From Triglochin maritima (lineage: Eukaryota > Streptophyta > Magnoliopsida > Alismatales > Juncaginaceae), in the NCBI GenBank assembly GCA_963682175.1, contig OY821771.1, positions 26,618,201 to 26,682,200 on the forward strand: 64,000 bases of DNA. Direction: 5' to 3'. Of this stretch, positions 22,760-33,559 are shown piece after piece (the first letter of the stretch is position 1; each line of letters starts with the position of its first letter). Made by a program: the position numbers and the translations under genes. The notes below the pieces were generated by a model. That model saw only the letters and a list, made by a program, of their open reading frames with translations, was not told the origin of the DNA and did no database searches.

Positions 22760-22989
22760 ATGGTTTGTACACTGGGTTAATTTTAGTACTTCTGTGGTAT
22801 TAACTTGTCATAGTTGTGACCCTTAACAATTTGCTGATTCATAATATGTTGATACAACTTTTTCCTTTGAAAGGTTTATTAAAGTTTCATGTTAACGTAA
22901 TTTTAAATTGTATTAAATATATCTTTACAATTGTGGTTTTGCTATAGAAGATGTTATCTTTAAGATAAATTTTCAGATTAATATTTCAC
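22760..22989. other. Continuation of the DNA interrupted by the Sirevirus
   Basis: AT-rich, resembles an intron (ends in TTTCACAG before an open stretch). It joins 5551 if the element and one TSD are removed. Confidence 0.35.
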
Positions 22990-24955
22990 AGGAAGAAATG
23001 GATAAGGAGTACACCCACAGCCGGATCATTTTTATTCATTGGTTGAAAGTTGGGAAAGAAATGAGACCTCCGCACAAAGAGCTTTTTCGACAATCCATTT
23101 TGGGCACATATTGCAGATGGAGAACATTATAGTGAATGATGAGATGTTGCGAGAACTAATAAACTGTTGTTCAACCAGCCAACATCGAAGAGAGTCACTT
23201 TCATGTACGTTTCTTCAAAAAGAAACTACCAACACATGCGATACTCGTGCTTTGGAACAAATGTTGGCTTTTAGGACTTAATTCATGTTTTGATTAGTTA
23301 ATCAACCTAATATTAATCACAATCCAAAGTAGAGTCGCACACATTATGCATAACATATATATTGCCTTGTGCTAACTTCTACAGGTGATCAAGACTCAAG
23401 GAAGAAATGAATTCAAGTCAAGACATGTAACCAAACTTTTGAAGACATGTAATTAACTTTTAATTGAGTCTTAGGAACTTTGTGTACTTGAGCATACTAG
23501 AGTAAATAACTAATCACACACACATTAGGTTCCGTGTAGAAGTCACACACTAAATCTCAAATCAATTGGACTTCAAAATACTTAAACCTAAACTGCCTGT
23601 GCCAATCGGTCGACCGAACCTGTTATCCGTTCAACCGATTGGATCAGTTATTTCTGTTAGTCTACAATGTTGTACCGGTCGACCGGTTATACCATTTTGT
23701 TCGACTGTCTACACGTGTCATTTAACGGTTAGACTTGTCGTTTTATACAACGGTCGGATTTTTCAAAACCTCAAAATTCCTTGTCCACCGGTCGACTGAT
23801 GCCTGCCTAGCGGTCGATTGGATGAAGCACTTTTGGTCATCTAGAACTTACTGGAAGTTTTCGGTCGACCGTTCCCTAGTCCCCGATCAACTGAACGTAG
23901 ACTTCTCTTGAATCCCAAAGTGCATGTTAATTTTCGGTCGAATAAGACCATTCCTTGAGTTCAATTGTTTATCTTTTGTCTGGTCAAATCTTCCAGAATG
24001 CTCGACTGACCCTCAATTTTCTTCGACCTTTCACTTAAGTGAACTTAAGTTATAGCCAATTAGGTTCGACCGTTATTGATTTGATTCAAACGTTTCCACA
24101 GCGTTATGCAAACAGTCGACCACTAAGCCTGATTCGGTCAACCGAATTTGTCCCAAACAGTGTTCTGAGCTTTTCTGTTTTGTGGTTCTTACACAAACAT
24201 GGCTATAATACAATGGCTATAATACCTTAGCAGCTTATAAATAGTTGTTACCAAGACTTAATTCAACCACTCTTACAATTCTCATTGTCACATACATCTA
24301 AGAGAAATTCCCACACTTTTAATTCCCCAAACCTATACTCTCCAAGCCTAAACTTTACACTTTAGTCATCAATTCCTAGTTCACTCAAAGTGTGCCCAAG
24401 TCAGAGAGTGTTGTTCCACTCACATTGTTGTTCATAAAGCAAGGATTTCGGTGAAAGCCCGAAGTGTTCCCTCTCGAGTTGTGAGATGAGGAATCCAAGT
24501 TTGCGAGGGTGTTCGCAAGACTTGTTGTGTAAATGCATTGTCTCCCGGCCCGGAACGGGGAGCGGATAGTGAAGACGTAGGCAAAGCTTGCAAGAGAGGA
24601 AGTAGGCGGGAGGCCAAACCGCTATAAAAATTCACTGTCTTCATTGTGGTTTGCATTGTTTTTTTCTTCTTAGCTTTATTTTTCTCTACTTGTTTGTTTA
24701 AATTATTTTCGTTGCTCATCTTGTTATCTTAAGTAGAGATTAACTTAAAAATAATTAGAAAATTAGGATCCACATCGATCCTACAACAAACACTACTACC
24801 TTCAGATGATCCGGTGGACATTGCAGATTGTGTGCGTCTTTACATAGTCCACTTATTTTGTGTGTTTTGTTTGTTGGGACCTCAATGTGTATAAAGAAGT
24901 AGATGAACTTTATTGTGGAAGACCTAAATGCTTTAAATTCTGTTGGTTGGGAGTC
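22990..24955 (+). pseudogene. Decayed ORF resembling DUF1985-type plant proteins, split by a solo LTR
   Basis: One frame runs 23100-23261 and resumes after the LTR at 24791; it reads LRELINCCSTSQ, then LEQTLLPSDD, then PVDIADCVRLYIVHLFCVF, before a TAA and further frame breaks. Acidic residues followed by DxVRLYxxH recall the conserved core of DUF1985/plant mobile-domain proteins that often accompany Ulp1-bearing MULEs. This is recognition by eye on a short segment and may be wrong. The LTR falls between Gln and Thr codons, so the frame predates the insertion. Confidence 0.4.
23262..24785 (+). mobile_element. Solo LTR of a Sirevirus relative
   Basis: 1524 bases from TGTTGGCTTTTAGG to CGATCCTACA, perfect TSD ACAAA (23257-23261 and 24786-24790). 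Similar along its length to the nested element's LTR, in the opposite orientation. It keeps several CGG-N4-CCG palindromes (for example near 23607 and 23868), others decayed, and a TATA box at 24237-24244. Confidence 0.9.
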
Positions 24956-27215
24956 TTGAATTGAAAGAATGGGGGTAACAAGAATTGAAAGAATGAGTAA
25001 TACGAATTGAAGATCTAAATCACGGTTTGTGGGGGTAACATGAATTGAAAGAATGGGTAACTTGAATTCAATACTAGGGTAACTTGGTTTTAATAGGAAA
25101 TATTTAATGACGGTTCGTGGAGGTTACTTGAATTTGAAGAAGGGGTAACTTGAATTCAATAGCAGGGGAACACAGATTAGATAGAATAAATTACCTATTA
25201 TCTAATTGGTACAAGGGATGGTAGGTTGGGGTAAAATCTAGCTCCACTAAGGGTAATTTGTTTATGTAGAATGAGTAAGTTGGAGTAAATTGAATTACTG
25301 TAATGTTGGTTCACGGGGGTAACCCTGAATGATAGGTGGGCTAGGTTGAATTCAATAGCAAGGTAAATCTAGTTAAAATGTAGCAGGGGAAATCTAGTAG
25401 GGTAACACTAATTGGTTGACGAGGTAGGTTGAATTAAATAGCTTGGTTAAGTTGAATGCGATAGCAGGGGAATGCAATAGCAAACAGTAAATAGAATGTA
25501 TTAAATCATGGTTTGTGGGGTAGCACAAATTGAAAGAATGGGCAACTTGAATTCAATACTAGGGCAACTTGGTTTAAATATGAAAAATTTAATGACGGTT
25601 CATGGAGGTAACCCGAATTGAAATAGGGGTAACATGAATTCAATATAAGGGTAACACGGATAAAATAGAAGAAATTAACTTGAGGTTCAATTGGTAGAAG
25701 GGATGATATGTTGAGTTAAAAGCTAGCTTCGCTGGGGGTAATTTGTTTTTGTAGGACAAGTAATTTGGAGTAAATAGAATGGATTTAATGATGGCTCATC
25801 GGGGTAACCTTGAATGATAGGTGGGGTAAGTTGAATTCAATAGCAAGGTAAGTTGTAATAAATGAAAGGACATGGTTCGTGGGGGTAACTTGGTTATATA
25901 AGACGGGTAACTTGGAGTTAATAAAATGTATTAAATGATGGTTGGTGGGAGTAACCCTAATTGATGGATGAGGTAAATTGAATTCGATAGTAAGGTAAAT
26001 CTAGTAGAATGTACCAGGGCAAATCTTCCAGGGTAATCATAATTGGTTAACGAGTTAAGTTGAATGCAATAGCAGGGATAAATGGATGGGGTAAGTTGAA
26101 GTCAATGGCAAGGTAACCCTAATTGATAAATTCAATTGATAGGATATAGGTTGGGGTACATTTAGTTTCGAGAGTTGGTAATTTGATTCAATAGGACGAT
26201 TACATTTGGTTTAATTACTTTAGCATAGCAATAACAGGGTAAATGAGATTAAACAGAAGGAATTAAAATGTTTATTATTACCTATATGTCGAACCCAACA
26301 TTCTTGCTATGGTTCGTTGGGTAACACAAATTGAAAGAATGGGTAACTTGAATTCAATACTAGGGAAACTTAGTTTAAATAGGAAAAAATTAATGACGGT
26401 TCGTGAAGGTAACCCGAATTTAAAGAAGGGGTAACTTGAATTCAATATCACGGTAACATGGATTAAATATCGAAGAAATTAACTTGAGATTTAATTGGTA
26501 GAAAGGATGGTAGGTTGGGTTAAAGCTAGCTCCTTTGGAGGTAATTTGTTTTTGTAGGCCGAGTAAGTTGGAGTAAATAGAATGAATTTAATGCTGGTTC
26601 GTGCGGGCAACCCTGAATAATAAGTAGGGTAAGTTGAATTAAATTGCAAAGTAATTAGTAATAAATGAAAGGATATGGTTCGTGGGGGTAACCCTAATTG
26701 ATAGACGAGGCAAGTGGAATTGAATCGCAGAGTAACCCTCATTCATATCCAATTGCTAGGGGATAGGGTGGGGGTAAACCTAGTTGTAGTAGGGGGTAAT
26801 TTGATTAAATAGGATAGGTAGCTAGGAGTTAATAAAATGTATTAAATGATGGTTCGTGGGGGTAACCGTAATTGATGGATGGGGTAAATTGAATTCAATA
26901 GTAGCATAAATCTAGTAGATTATAACAGGGTAAATCTATCAGGGTAATCATAATTGGTGTACAGGGTATATTGAATGCAATAGCAGGGTAGCCCTAAATA
27001 AAAAAAGGGTAAGTTGAATTCAATGACATGGTAACCCTAATTGATAAATCCAATTGGTAGGATATAGGCTGGGGTAAATTTAGTTTCAAGAGTGGGTAAT
27101 TTGATTCAATAGAACGGTTACATTGGGTTTAATTACTTTAGCGTAGTAATAACATGGTAAATGGGATTAAATAGAAGGAATTAAAATGTTTATTATTACA
27201 TGTATGTCAAACCGA
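24870..27215 (+). repeat. GGTAA-rich degenerate repeat field with two larger tandem units
   Basis: The motif GGGTAACTTGAATTCAATA, or close variants, recurs every 20-50 bases. At a higher level 25510-26300 and 26305-27215 are diverged tandem copies sharing a long common order, including an ending near TTAAAATGTTTATTATTAC. A partial third copy starts near 24990. No long coding frame. Origin unknown. Confidence 0.75.
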
Positions 27216-27559
27216 ACTTTCATGTAGAGCTCCACTAGATCCCTCTAGTTCTTGATCCTTCGCGACCCATTCATTGACACAATCATTATGCTTTTATGGT
27301 TTAGGATTTATGAAATTACGTCCGACTTGTATTCAAGTAACTCAACTTTAAATACCTTAGACCTTACATCACCTCCAATGATCGTTCGTGAGATTGGAAC
27401 GACTCCTCTCCAAAGAAAACACAAAATTCCATTGTTTCTTGTTGCCTACCAAATGCATCCATTAGCAAGTGGAGATCTTTTTTGGGCAATTTACCTAGAA
27501 TTCTGTTTACATCTTTTCTCCAAAGGTTTACAGTTTACATAAAATGATCATATGTCGAC
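27216..27559. other. Spacer, no recognisable gene
   Basis: An open frame 27252-27542 (96 codons) exists but shows no known motif or supporting context. Confidence 0.4.
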
Positions 27560-27830
27560 CATGTTATTCCATGCATACTAGGGTAATTTAACACATATAA
27601 AAGAGTAATTCCATGTATATGCAAGGGTAATTCCATCTATAAGAGTAATCCACCATGGAGAGTAATTTCACCTAGATACAAAGGTAAATTGATGTAGACG
27701 ATATGGTAAATCCATTTGGTGGAATTATCATTAAGAACCCTTACCTGGTTCCATGCATACTAGGGTAATTTAACACATATAAAAGGGTAATTCCATGTAC
27801 ATGTAAGGGTAATTCTATCTATAAAAACTT
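27560..27830 (+). repeat. GGTAATTCCAT repeat pair
   Basis: A segment starting CCATGCATACTAGGGTAATT occurs twice (about 27569 and 27751) and contains further GGGTAATTCCATGTA-type units. It extends the GGTAA theme of the preceding field with a different flank sequence. Confidence 0.7.
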
Positions 27831-30419
27831 ACATAATGAATACATGTTGTAGCACACACAAATTATGGATCACTGAGATAGAGCATGAAACGAAACATAC
27901 TAAATTATTAATCAGCATGAACAATGTTAGGGGTCTGTTAGAATGTGTAATTCTATTTTTTTGTATTTATAACAAAAACAATGCAATATTGGTAAAACTT
28001 AAGATATGTAAAGTTATGTAGAGATAGAGATGGGTTCACTCTTTAGAAAAATTTCTTGAAACGAAAGATGTAATATGTATGTGTGTTAAATCTAAATGAT
28101 TTACGAAAGGATATTTCCAAGCAGTTTATAGAACCAATGGTTGATTACTACGTATTTTTGACGTTCTACACATATTCGAAGGTAATAGGAACCATTTGAC
28201 ATGTATATGCTTGAAACAAAACCATTTTGAAATGGTGTCTTCAATATCTTTATCTTCAGTATCTAACAAATAGGTTTTGATGGTGCATGGGCACTAGATC
28301 ATTGAGGTAAGTATTTTTATGTTGCGTGATTTTAACACTACAAAAAACCCAGACCGACATTTTTATAGATGCTTTCTAGGAAAAGAGCACGGTACATATT
28401 TGTTTTTAACGTTAAAACATCATCTACAATTTAATTAAGAAATTTCGCAGCTAAGTTTGTTGTCCCACCGGTTGGAGATTACACACATTGTGTATAATTC
28501 CACGGACTTTAAGACGTTATTTTTCTTGCTACCTTGTATGTTTCAGTTTAGTTGTTCTTCACTTGTTACATAATGTCTCATGGACTTACCCATCTATATA
28601 TTTCAAATTACCATGTGTATTATGTATTACGTAATTTGGAACATTCATTGTGTCCTTTAACACTTTGTATTATGATGGGATCTGGGGGTACTTTCATGAA
28701 AGTGAGTGGGTAGTTTGGCAGGTAATAGTAGTTTTTTAACATAATCTATCGTAGGATGAACCCAGGAGGTGGGGGAGTGCATGGAATCTTTGTTGGTTGC
28801 CCCCGTAGGTTTCATGTCCTTTTCTCTTTTTTCGCACATGCGATGGGTCTTGAGGGAATTCCAATGGTTTAGAATGGGTAAATTGAGGAATATTAAATGT
28901 TATTCACATAATCTGAGCTTGTTCATTACCATGTGGATGGCGTGGTGCATGACATCTATAGGGGGCACAAGGTTTTGGTTCTTAACCCATTTGAAGTATG
29001 ATTGTTCCTGAGGTAAATCCAAATATGAGAATTGATAACTTGAGAAATATTCATTATAATTTAAACTTTACAGAAAGAACACATGGAAAGGAGCAATAAA
29101 AACTCTAAAGAAACATGGGATAATTACAAAGAAGCATGAATAACATTCATTTAATAAAAGAACAATACTGAAGCTCAAGTAACAACTAAGAGCTTTCAAA
29201 GTGGATGAACAAAGAAGCATAAAAAGCTAGCGATGTGTGCAAATACAAACGAAAGTGTTGAATGCCCCTATGGCCTAGTCAAAGTATTGAATAACACATG
29301 GTTTGCTTTAGTTGTGGTAGTTTAGTGTTTGTTAGTCGGTATACTTGCATTTGGTGTGGGCTTTTCTATAGGAGGTCAAACAGTGAGGGCTGGAAAGTGG
29401 TATTTTTGATAAAGTGGCTGGGTTATTTGGGTTTGAAGATGGGGTATTTCGAAGCAAGTTGAGGTGTGAACTTCAGTTCGTCGTTGTCAAAGTCAAACTA
29501 GTCAGAGCTTGAGTTAGGATCAACATTTATAGGATCTGCGTTGGGAAAATCACAATATATGTCACTTTCTGGATTAAAGCTAATGCATAGAAATGAATAA
29601 CGATGAAATTGTACCCACAAACATAACATGCACCAAAAAACATAAGATGCCTCAAAAAACAAAACAAACATGAAATGGAACATAAAATGCATAAAATGAA
29701 GAAACAAGAACCAAGACTTTTTTTTGCAAAGCAAACAACAAAGACTTTTGTGCAATGAATCCACTACGAAGGTGGAATGAAGCAATACATCATGACTTTA
29801 ATGAAACATCATGAAACACAAAACACCACAGAAAAAAGGGAGAATGGACAAATCTTAATGGACAACAACCCCATAAATGAAACATATAAGTCTGGCTTGT
29901 CGACCTCCTCCTCGACGTCGATCACCTTCACCGCCAAACACAATTACCTTCACCACCAAACACAATTTTTCATCAAAACATAACCTAAACCCATCCAAAG
30001 ACTTTACCTTCACCCTTCCACCTCCTGAAACCAAAAAATAAGGAAAATTTAAAATTACGATAAGTTCCACATAAAAACCGAACAAAAATCACCTCACTCT
30101 TCGATGAGGGAGCCACAAAAAATTGCAAGGAAGTGGGACTTCAAGTTGGAGAAAAAAAGAAAAAAAAGATGGAAATCAAAAAATTTGAAGGTATTTCAAA
30201 TTCAAAATGTTTGTTTAAGGGAAAAGATTTAATGGTTATTGTCCAAACTTGTATGTACTTGCATAATGACAAGTTTTTTGATGGAAAGAAAGTGACTTTT
30301 TCAGGAGGTATGGGGTAAGGTACGGTTTGAGAGAGAGATGCGGGTAGGAAATAGGGATGCCATGTAAGCCATGTGGTTAGGAAATAGAATAAATTTGGAC
30401 TCCAACGTGGCATGCCATG
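27831..30419. other. No gene recognised
   Basis: AT-rich DNA with only short unconvincing frames. A CACTA-like terminus is noted at 28337. 29640-29720 is rich in CATAAAATG-like words. 30300-30420 flanks the Harbinger element. Confidence 0.4.
28337..28375 (+). mobile_element. Possible CACTA (En/Spm) transposon terminus
   Basis: CACTACAAAAAACCCAGACC followed by GACATTTTTATAGATGC resembles the ends of plant CACTA elements (CACTACAAnAAA). I found no matching inverted end in the window, so this may be a relic or chance. Confidence 0.3.
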
Positions 30420-30868
30420 TAAGAGCACAAATAACAGCGCCCGGGCTACCCCCGGGCGCCCTGCACTCTCTCTCTGCCACGTCAGCTTCTCTCTCTGTCA
30501 CGTCAGCTCACCCAACCCACCCAACCCACCCAAAAAAAACCCTTACCCATGCCCAGGCTACCCCCACCCACCCTACACTCTCTTTCATCCACATCATTTC
30601 TTAATTAAACAAATTTAATTCTCACACATCATTTAACAAAATACATTTTATATAAATCTAATTCTAATTACATTATAATTCTATTTTAACTCGAAATATT
30701 GTTAATAATTACTGGTAAAACACGAAATTATTATTAAATATTACGGAGCCACGTTACATTTAAGACAAACTGAAATAGGAAATATTACACTCAAATTTAA
30801 GAAACAACAGTACATATTACATAAACTAAAATTTCAAATACTACATTACCAACTACGTTAACCGATTT

Positions 30869-32176
30869 TCAAACCGCTCCTCGTCCGTAGCGTTGCCATA
30901 TTTGCTCGATTAAATCGCCTTTCAGATCCAAATGTTGGTTCCTGTCACGCACTCGATCTTGATTGACAAAAAACTCGTGAATATCCGCTATACGATCGGT
31001 CGAATACGACGTTTCCTCAGCTGAAGTTCCAGGACGATCTTCCATAAATTCGCGAATATCTCCAAAATTAGCATAGCAGTCGCGTTCGTCCTCCACTATC
31101 ATGTTATGCATGATGATACAAGTTGTCATTATTTTGGACAGAACGTCCTTGCTCCAAGCAAGAGCCGGGTTTCTGATGATCGCGAACCTCGCTTGCAACA
31201 CTCCGAAAGCGCGTTTAACATCTTTACGCGTTGCCTCCTGCACTTCAGCAAACAATCTGTGCTTCGGGGTGTGAGGGTGAAGGATGGATTGGATGAAGGC
31301 CGCCCACTGTGGATAAATACCATCAGTAAGATAGTATCCCATATCATATTGAACACCATTTACCTCATAATTAACAGGTGGTGCTCGGCCTTCTAGTATG
31401 TCGTCGAAAACCGGAGATTGTTGCAGGACGTTCAAGTCATTGCATGAACCCGGTATTTCGAAGAAGGAGTGTCAGATCCATAAGTCGTACGATGCCACCG
31501 CCTCAAGGATCAGAGTTGCTTTCCCAGCACGCCCTTGATGTTGTCCCTTCCAAGCAAGTGGGCAGTTTTTCCACTCCCAGTGCATACAATCGATACTCCC
31601 CATCATACCTGGAAACCCACGTTGCTCACCAACGTAAAGTAGGCGTGCCAAGTCATTTGCAGTTGGCCGACGTAAATACTCAGGGTCGAAGATGCGAATA
31701 ACACCTTCACAGAATTTGAGGAGAGCATTTCTGGATGTTGCCGCACTCATTCGTAGGTACTCATCGATCCCATCAGCGGCAACGCCATATGCTAGCATTC
31801 GCATTGCTGCCGTACTTTTTTGTAGACCGGAGATGCTCATCCTACCAGTTGCGTCCGGTGTTCGTTGGAAGAAGACATCAGATGCTTCGATGGCATTGTG
31901 GATGCGCAGGAAGACATGCTTTCTCATCCGAAATCTTGTCCTGAAAAGAGTATCAGAATACACAGGGTTGTCAGAGAAATAATCGTCTACAAGGCGTCTG
32001 TAACCTAGTTCACGATCTCTATCTGGGTTCGTCGTTCTCCTTCGACGCTGCTTAGGACGTGTAGTCCTTTCGTAAACAACCTGTCCGGCTAATTCAATAG
32101 CACGGTCCATTAGATTTAATGTCTCATTCCAGTTATCATCGTCAGATTGACCGGAGTTTAAACTATTATCCGACAT
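30869..32176 (-). pseudogene. PIF/Harbinger transposase (DDE superfamily), inactivated
   Basis: One frame of about 435 codons from MSDNSLNSGQ. Residues 1-234: acidic N-terminus, helix-rich DNA-binding region, and the first catalytic Asp in GSIDCMHWEWK. A TGA (31472-31474) then replaces the Trp expected after DLWI; the frame continues HSFFEIPG, NVLQQSPVF, then YYLTDGIYPQW with the second Asp. The third position, normally Glu in KDVERAFGVLQ, is Lys here (KDVKRAFGVLQ). Both changes are G-to-A on the coding strand. No frameshifts, so decay is recent. Normally this protein cuts and inserts elements at TTA/TAA, often with a MYB-like partner. Confidence 0.88.
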
Positions 32177-32518
32177 TGATGAGAGAAGAAGTTAACAAGT
32201 TGAGAAGTTAAGGAAATGTGAGGAATCATGAGATAGATAGATGTATTTATAGTTGGGAGGGTTTGGATGTATTTGTTGCACTGTTCACGCGTGATTGCAC
32301 AGTTTACTCTTTGGAAGCGTGATTAAAGTGCACGCGTGATTGCAAATAGTATACGCGTGATTAAATACTGCACCCGTGATTAAACAGTGTATTGGTTCTA
32401 TCAATTTCTTAATTTTAAGCACTTACAAAAAATTATTACCCCACATTTATAACAAATACCCAATCCATTAATAACAAAACATCCAATTAATAAATATATA
32501 TAAAAAAATTAACCAATC

Positions 32519-32542
32519 GGAGGGGGACACGTGTCCCCCTCC
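32519..32542. repeat. Perfect 24-bp palindrome with a G-box core
   Basis: Each 12-base arm is GGAGGGGGACAC; the centre is CACGTG, a plant G-box. It lies in the GC-rich subterminal part of the Harbinger, about 340 bases upstream of the transposase ATG. Confidence 0.9.
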
Positions 32543-32599
32543 CTTGGGCGCCCGAGCGTCTGCCCGGGACGCCCACCGCCCGGCCACGCGCCCGGGCGG

Positions 32600-32663
32600 G
32601 CGCCCCACGGGCGCCCCGCCCGTTAACGGGGGTGCGCCCGGGCGGGGCACCCCCGTTAAGGGT
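32600..32663. repeat. GC-rich subterminal hairpin of the Harbinger element
   Basis: TTAACGGGGGTGC and its complement GCACCCCCGTTAA form 13-bp perfect arms around GCCCGGGCGGG, next to the terminus. Part of a CpG-dense stretch (about 32545-32665) unlike surrounding AT-rich DNA. Confidence 0.8.
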
Positions 32664-32832
32664 GCCCTAAGAATGCGTGAGCCCAGAAACCCAACCCAGG
32701 TAGTTGTGTCGTGCCGTGCTCAGGTGGCACGAGATGGCGGGTCTGCATGATGGGCTTGTGCCGGCACGACACGAGTTTCAGGTCTACACATCATGTACTG
32801 GATGGTTAATAATATCTATACGAAATGACTAT

Positions 32833-32965
32833 TAAAGGTGATATACCCTTTTAATTTGCTGATTAGCACGTATTCATGCAAGTTCTATAGTTTGCTCAAA
32901 ATTATCAAAGAAAAAAACAATTTCTCAGAACCAATAATCTCTTTTCTTTTATAGGCTTTATATAG
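32833..32965 (+). repeat. Direct repeat, copy 2 of about 130 bp
   Basis: Second copy of the segment at 4115-4247, same orientation. It sits 160 bases right of the Harbinger end. Just upstream (32700-32790), a GGCACGACACG-rich stretch is similar in inverse orientation to sequence near 3860-3910. Confidence 0.7.
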
Positions 32966-33559
32966 GAGATCCAATCCATTGATGTCACAAAACATTGACA
33001 ATTCCAGCTCGCATGGGCTTGAGAAAGTTGTCATACTTCCACCCAGTGTAGATTAAATAATATATTTTTTAGTAAAAAATTGCATTTCATTAATAATATG
33101 TTAAATAATAGAGGAATTATTTCAAAGAGATAAACTCCCCTCCACTTCACTGATCAAGGCATTGACTTTTAAACTTTATTTTTAGGAAAAAAAATTCAAA
33201 ATAATTAAAAAAAGGCTACGAAACTTATTTGACAAAATATGAGACAAATAAACGACACTTGTGATATTATTTTTATTAAATTAAAAATGACATCACCATG
33301 TCATTTTCATAAACGCATTTAATGATCACGACATCTCGGATGTCATTTTCACTTAGGACAAGAAAGTGGTCGCTAGCCACCCCTCCTTCTCCTACCTCCA
33401 AATCACTCCCTATTCGTTCCTCTCTCCGACAAAAATCAAACTTCAAGTTTTTTTTCCTTTTGTTTTTTGTCTTTTTTATTTGAAATGAAATGCTTGTGTA
33501 GTTATTATATGACTGTTATTTTGATGTATTAAATGTAGATTTGTACACTCGAAGTAATG
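32966..33559. other. No gene recognised
   Basis: AT-rich. The latter part (33360-33540) looks like a leader for the MULE relic that follows. Confidence 0.4.

Larger units (their letters stand above)
30423..32667 (-). mobile_element. PIF/Harbinger DNA transposon, 2.2 kb
   Basis: TSD TAA on both sides (30420-30422 and 32668-32670), the usual Harbinger target. Ends are imperfect inverted repeats: GAGCACAAATAACAGCG on the left against GGGCACCCTTAACGGGG on the right, 11 of 17 matching. Both subterminal regions are very GC-rich and full of CGCCCGGG. It encodes one transposase (-); the MYB-like second ORF of full Harbingers was not seen. Confidence 0.82.

Noticed and set aside
24870..27215. Interstitial telomere repeat
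   Set aside because: The core is GGGTAAC/GGTAATT, not TTTAGGG or its complement, and units are 20-50 bases with non-telomeric text.
30371..30604. Open frames at the left end of the Harbinger
   Set aside because: Pro/Ser/Thr low complexity from the CCCACCCAACC-rich subterminal repeat; no family match.
32519..32542. Possible Rho-independent terminator at the GC-rich palindrome
   Set aside because: Bacterial-type terminators do not apply to plant nuclear DNA, and the sequence is inside a transposon end.
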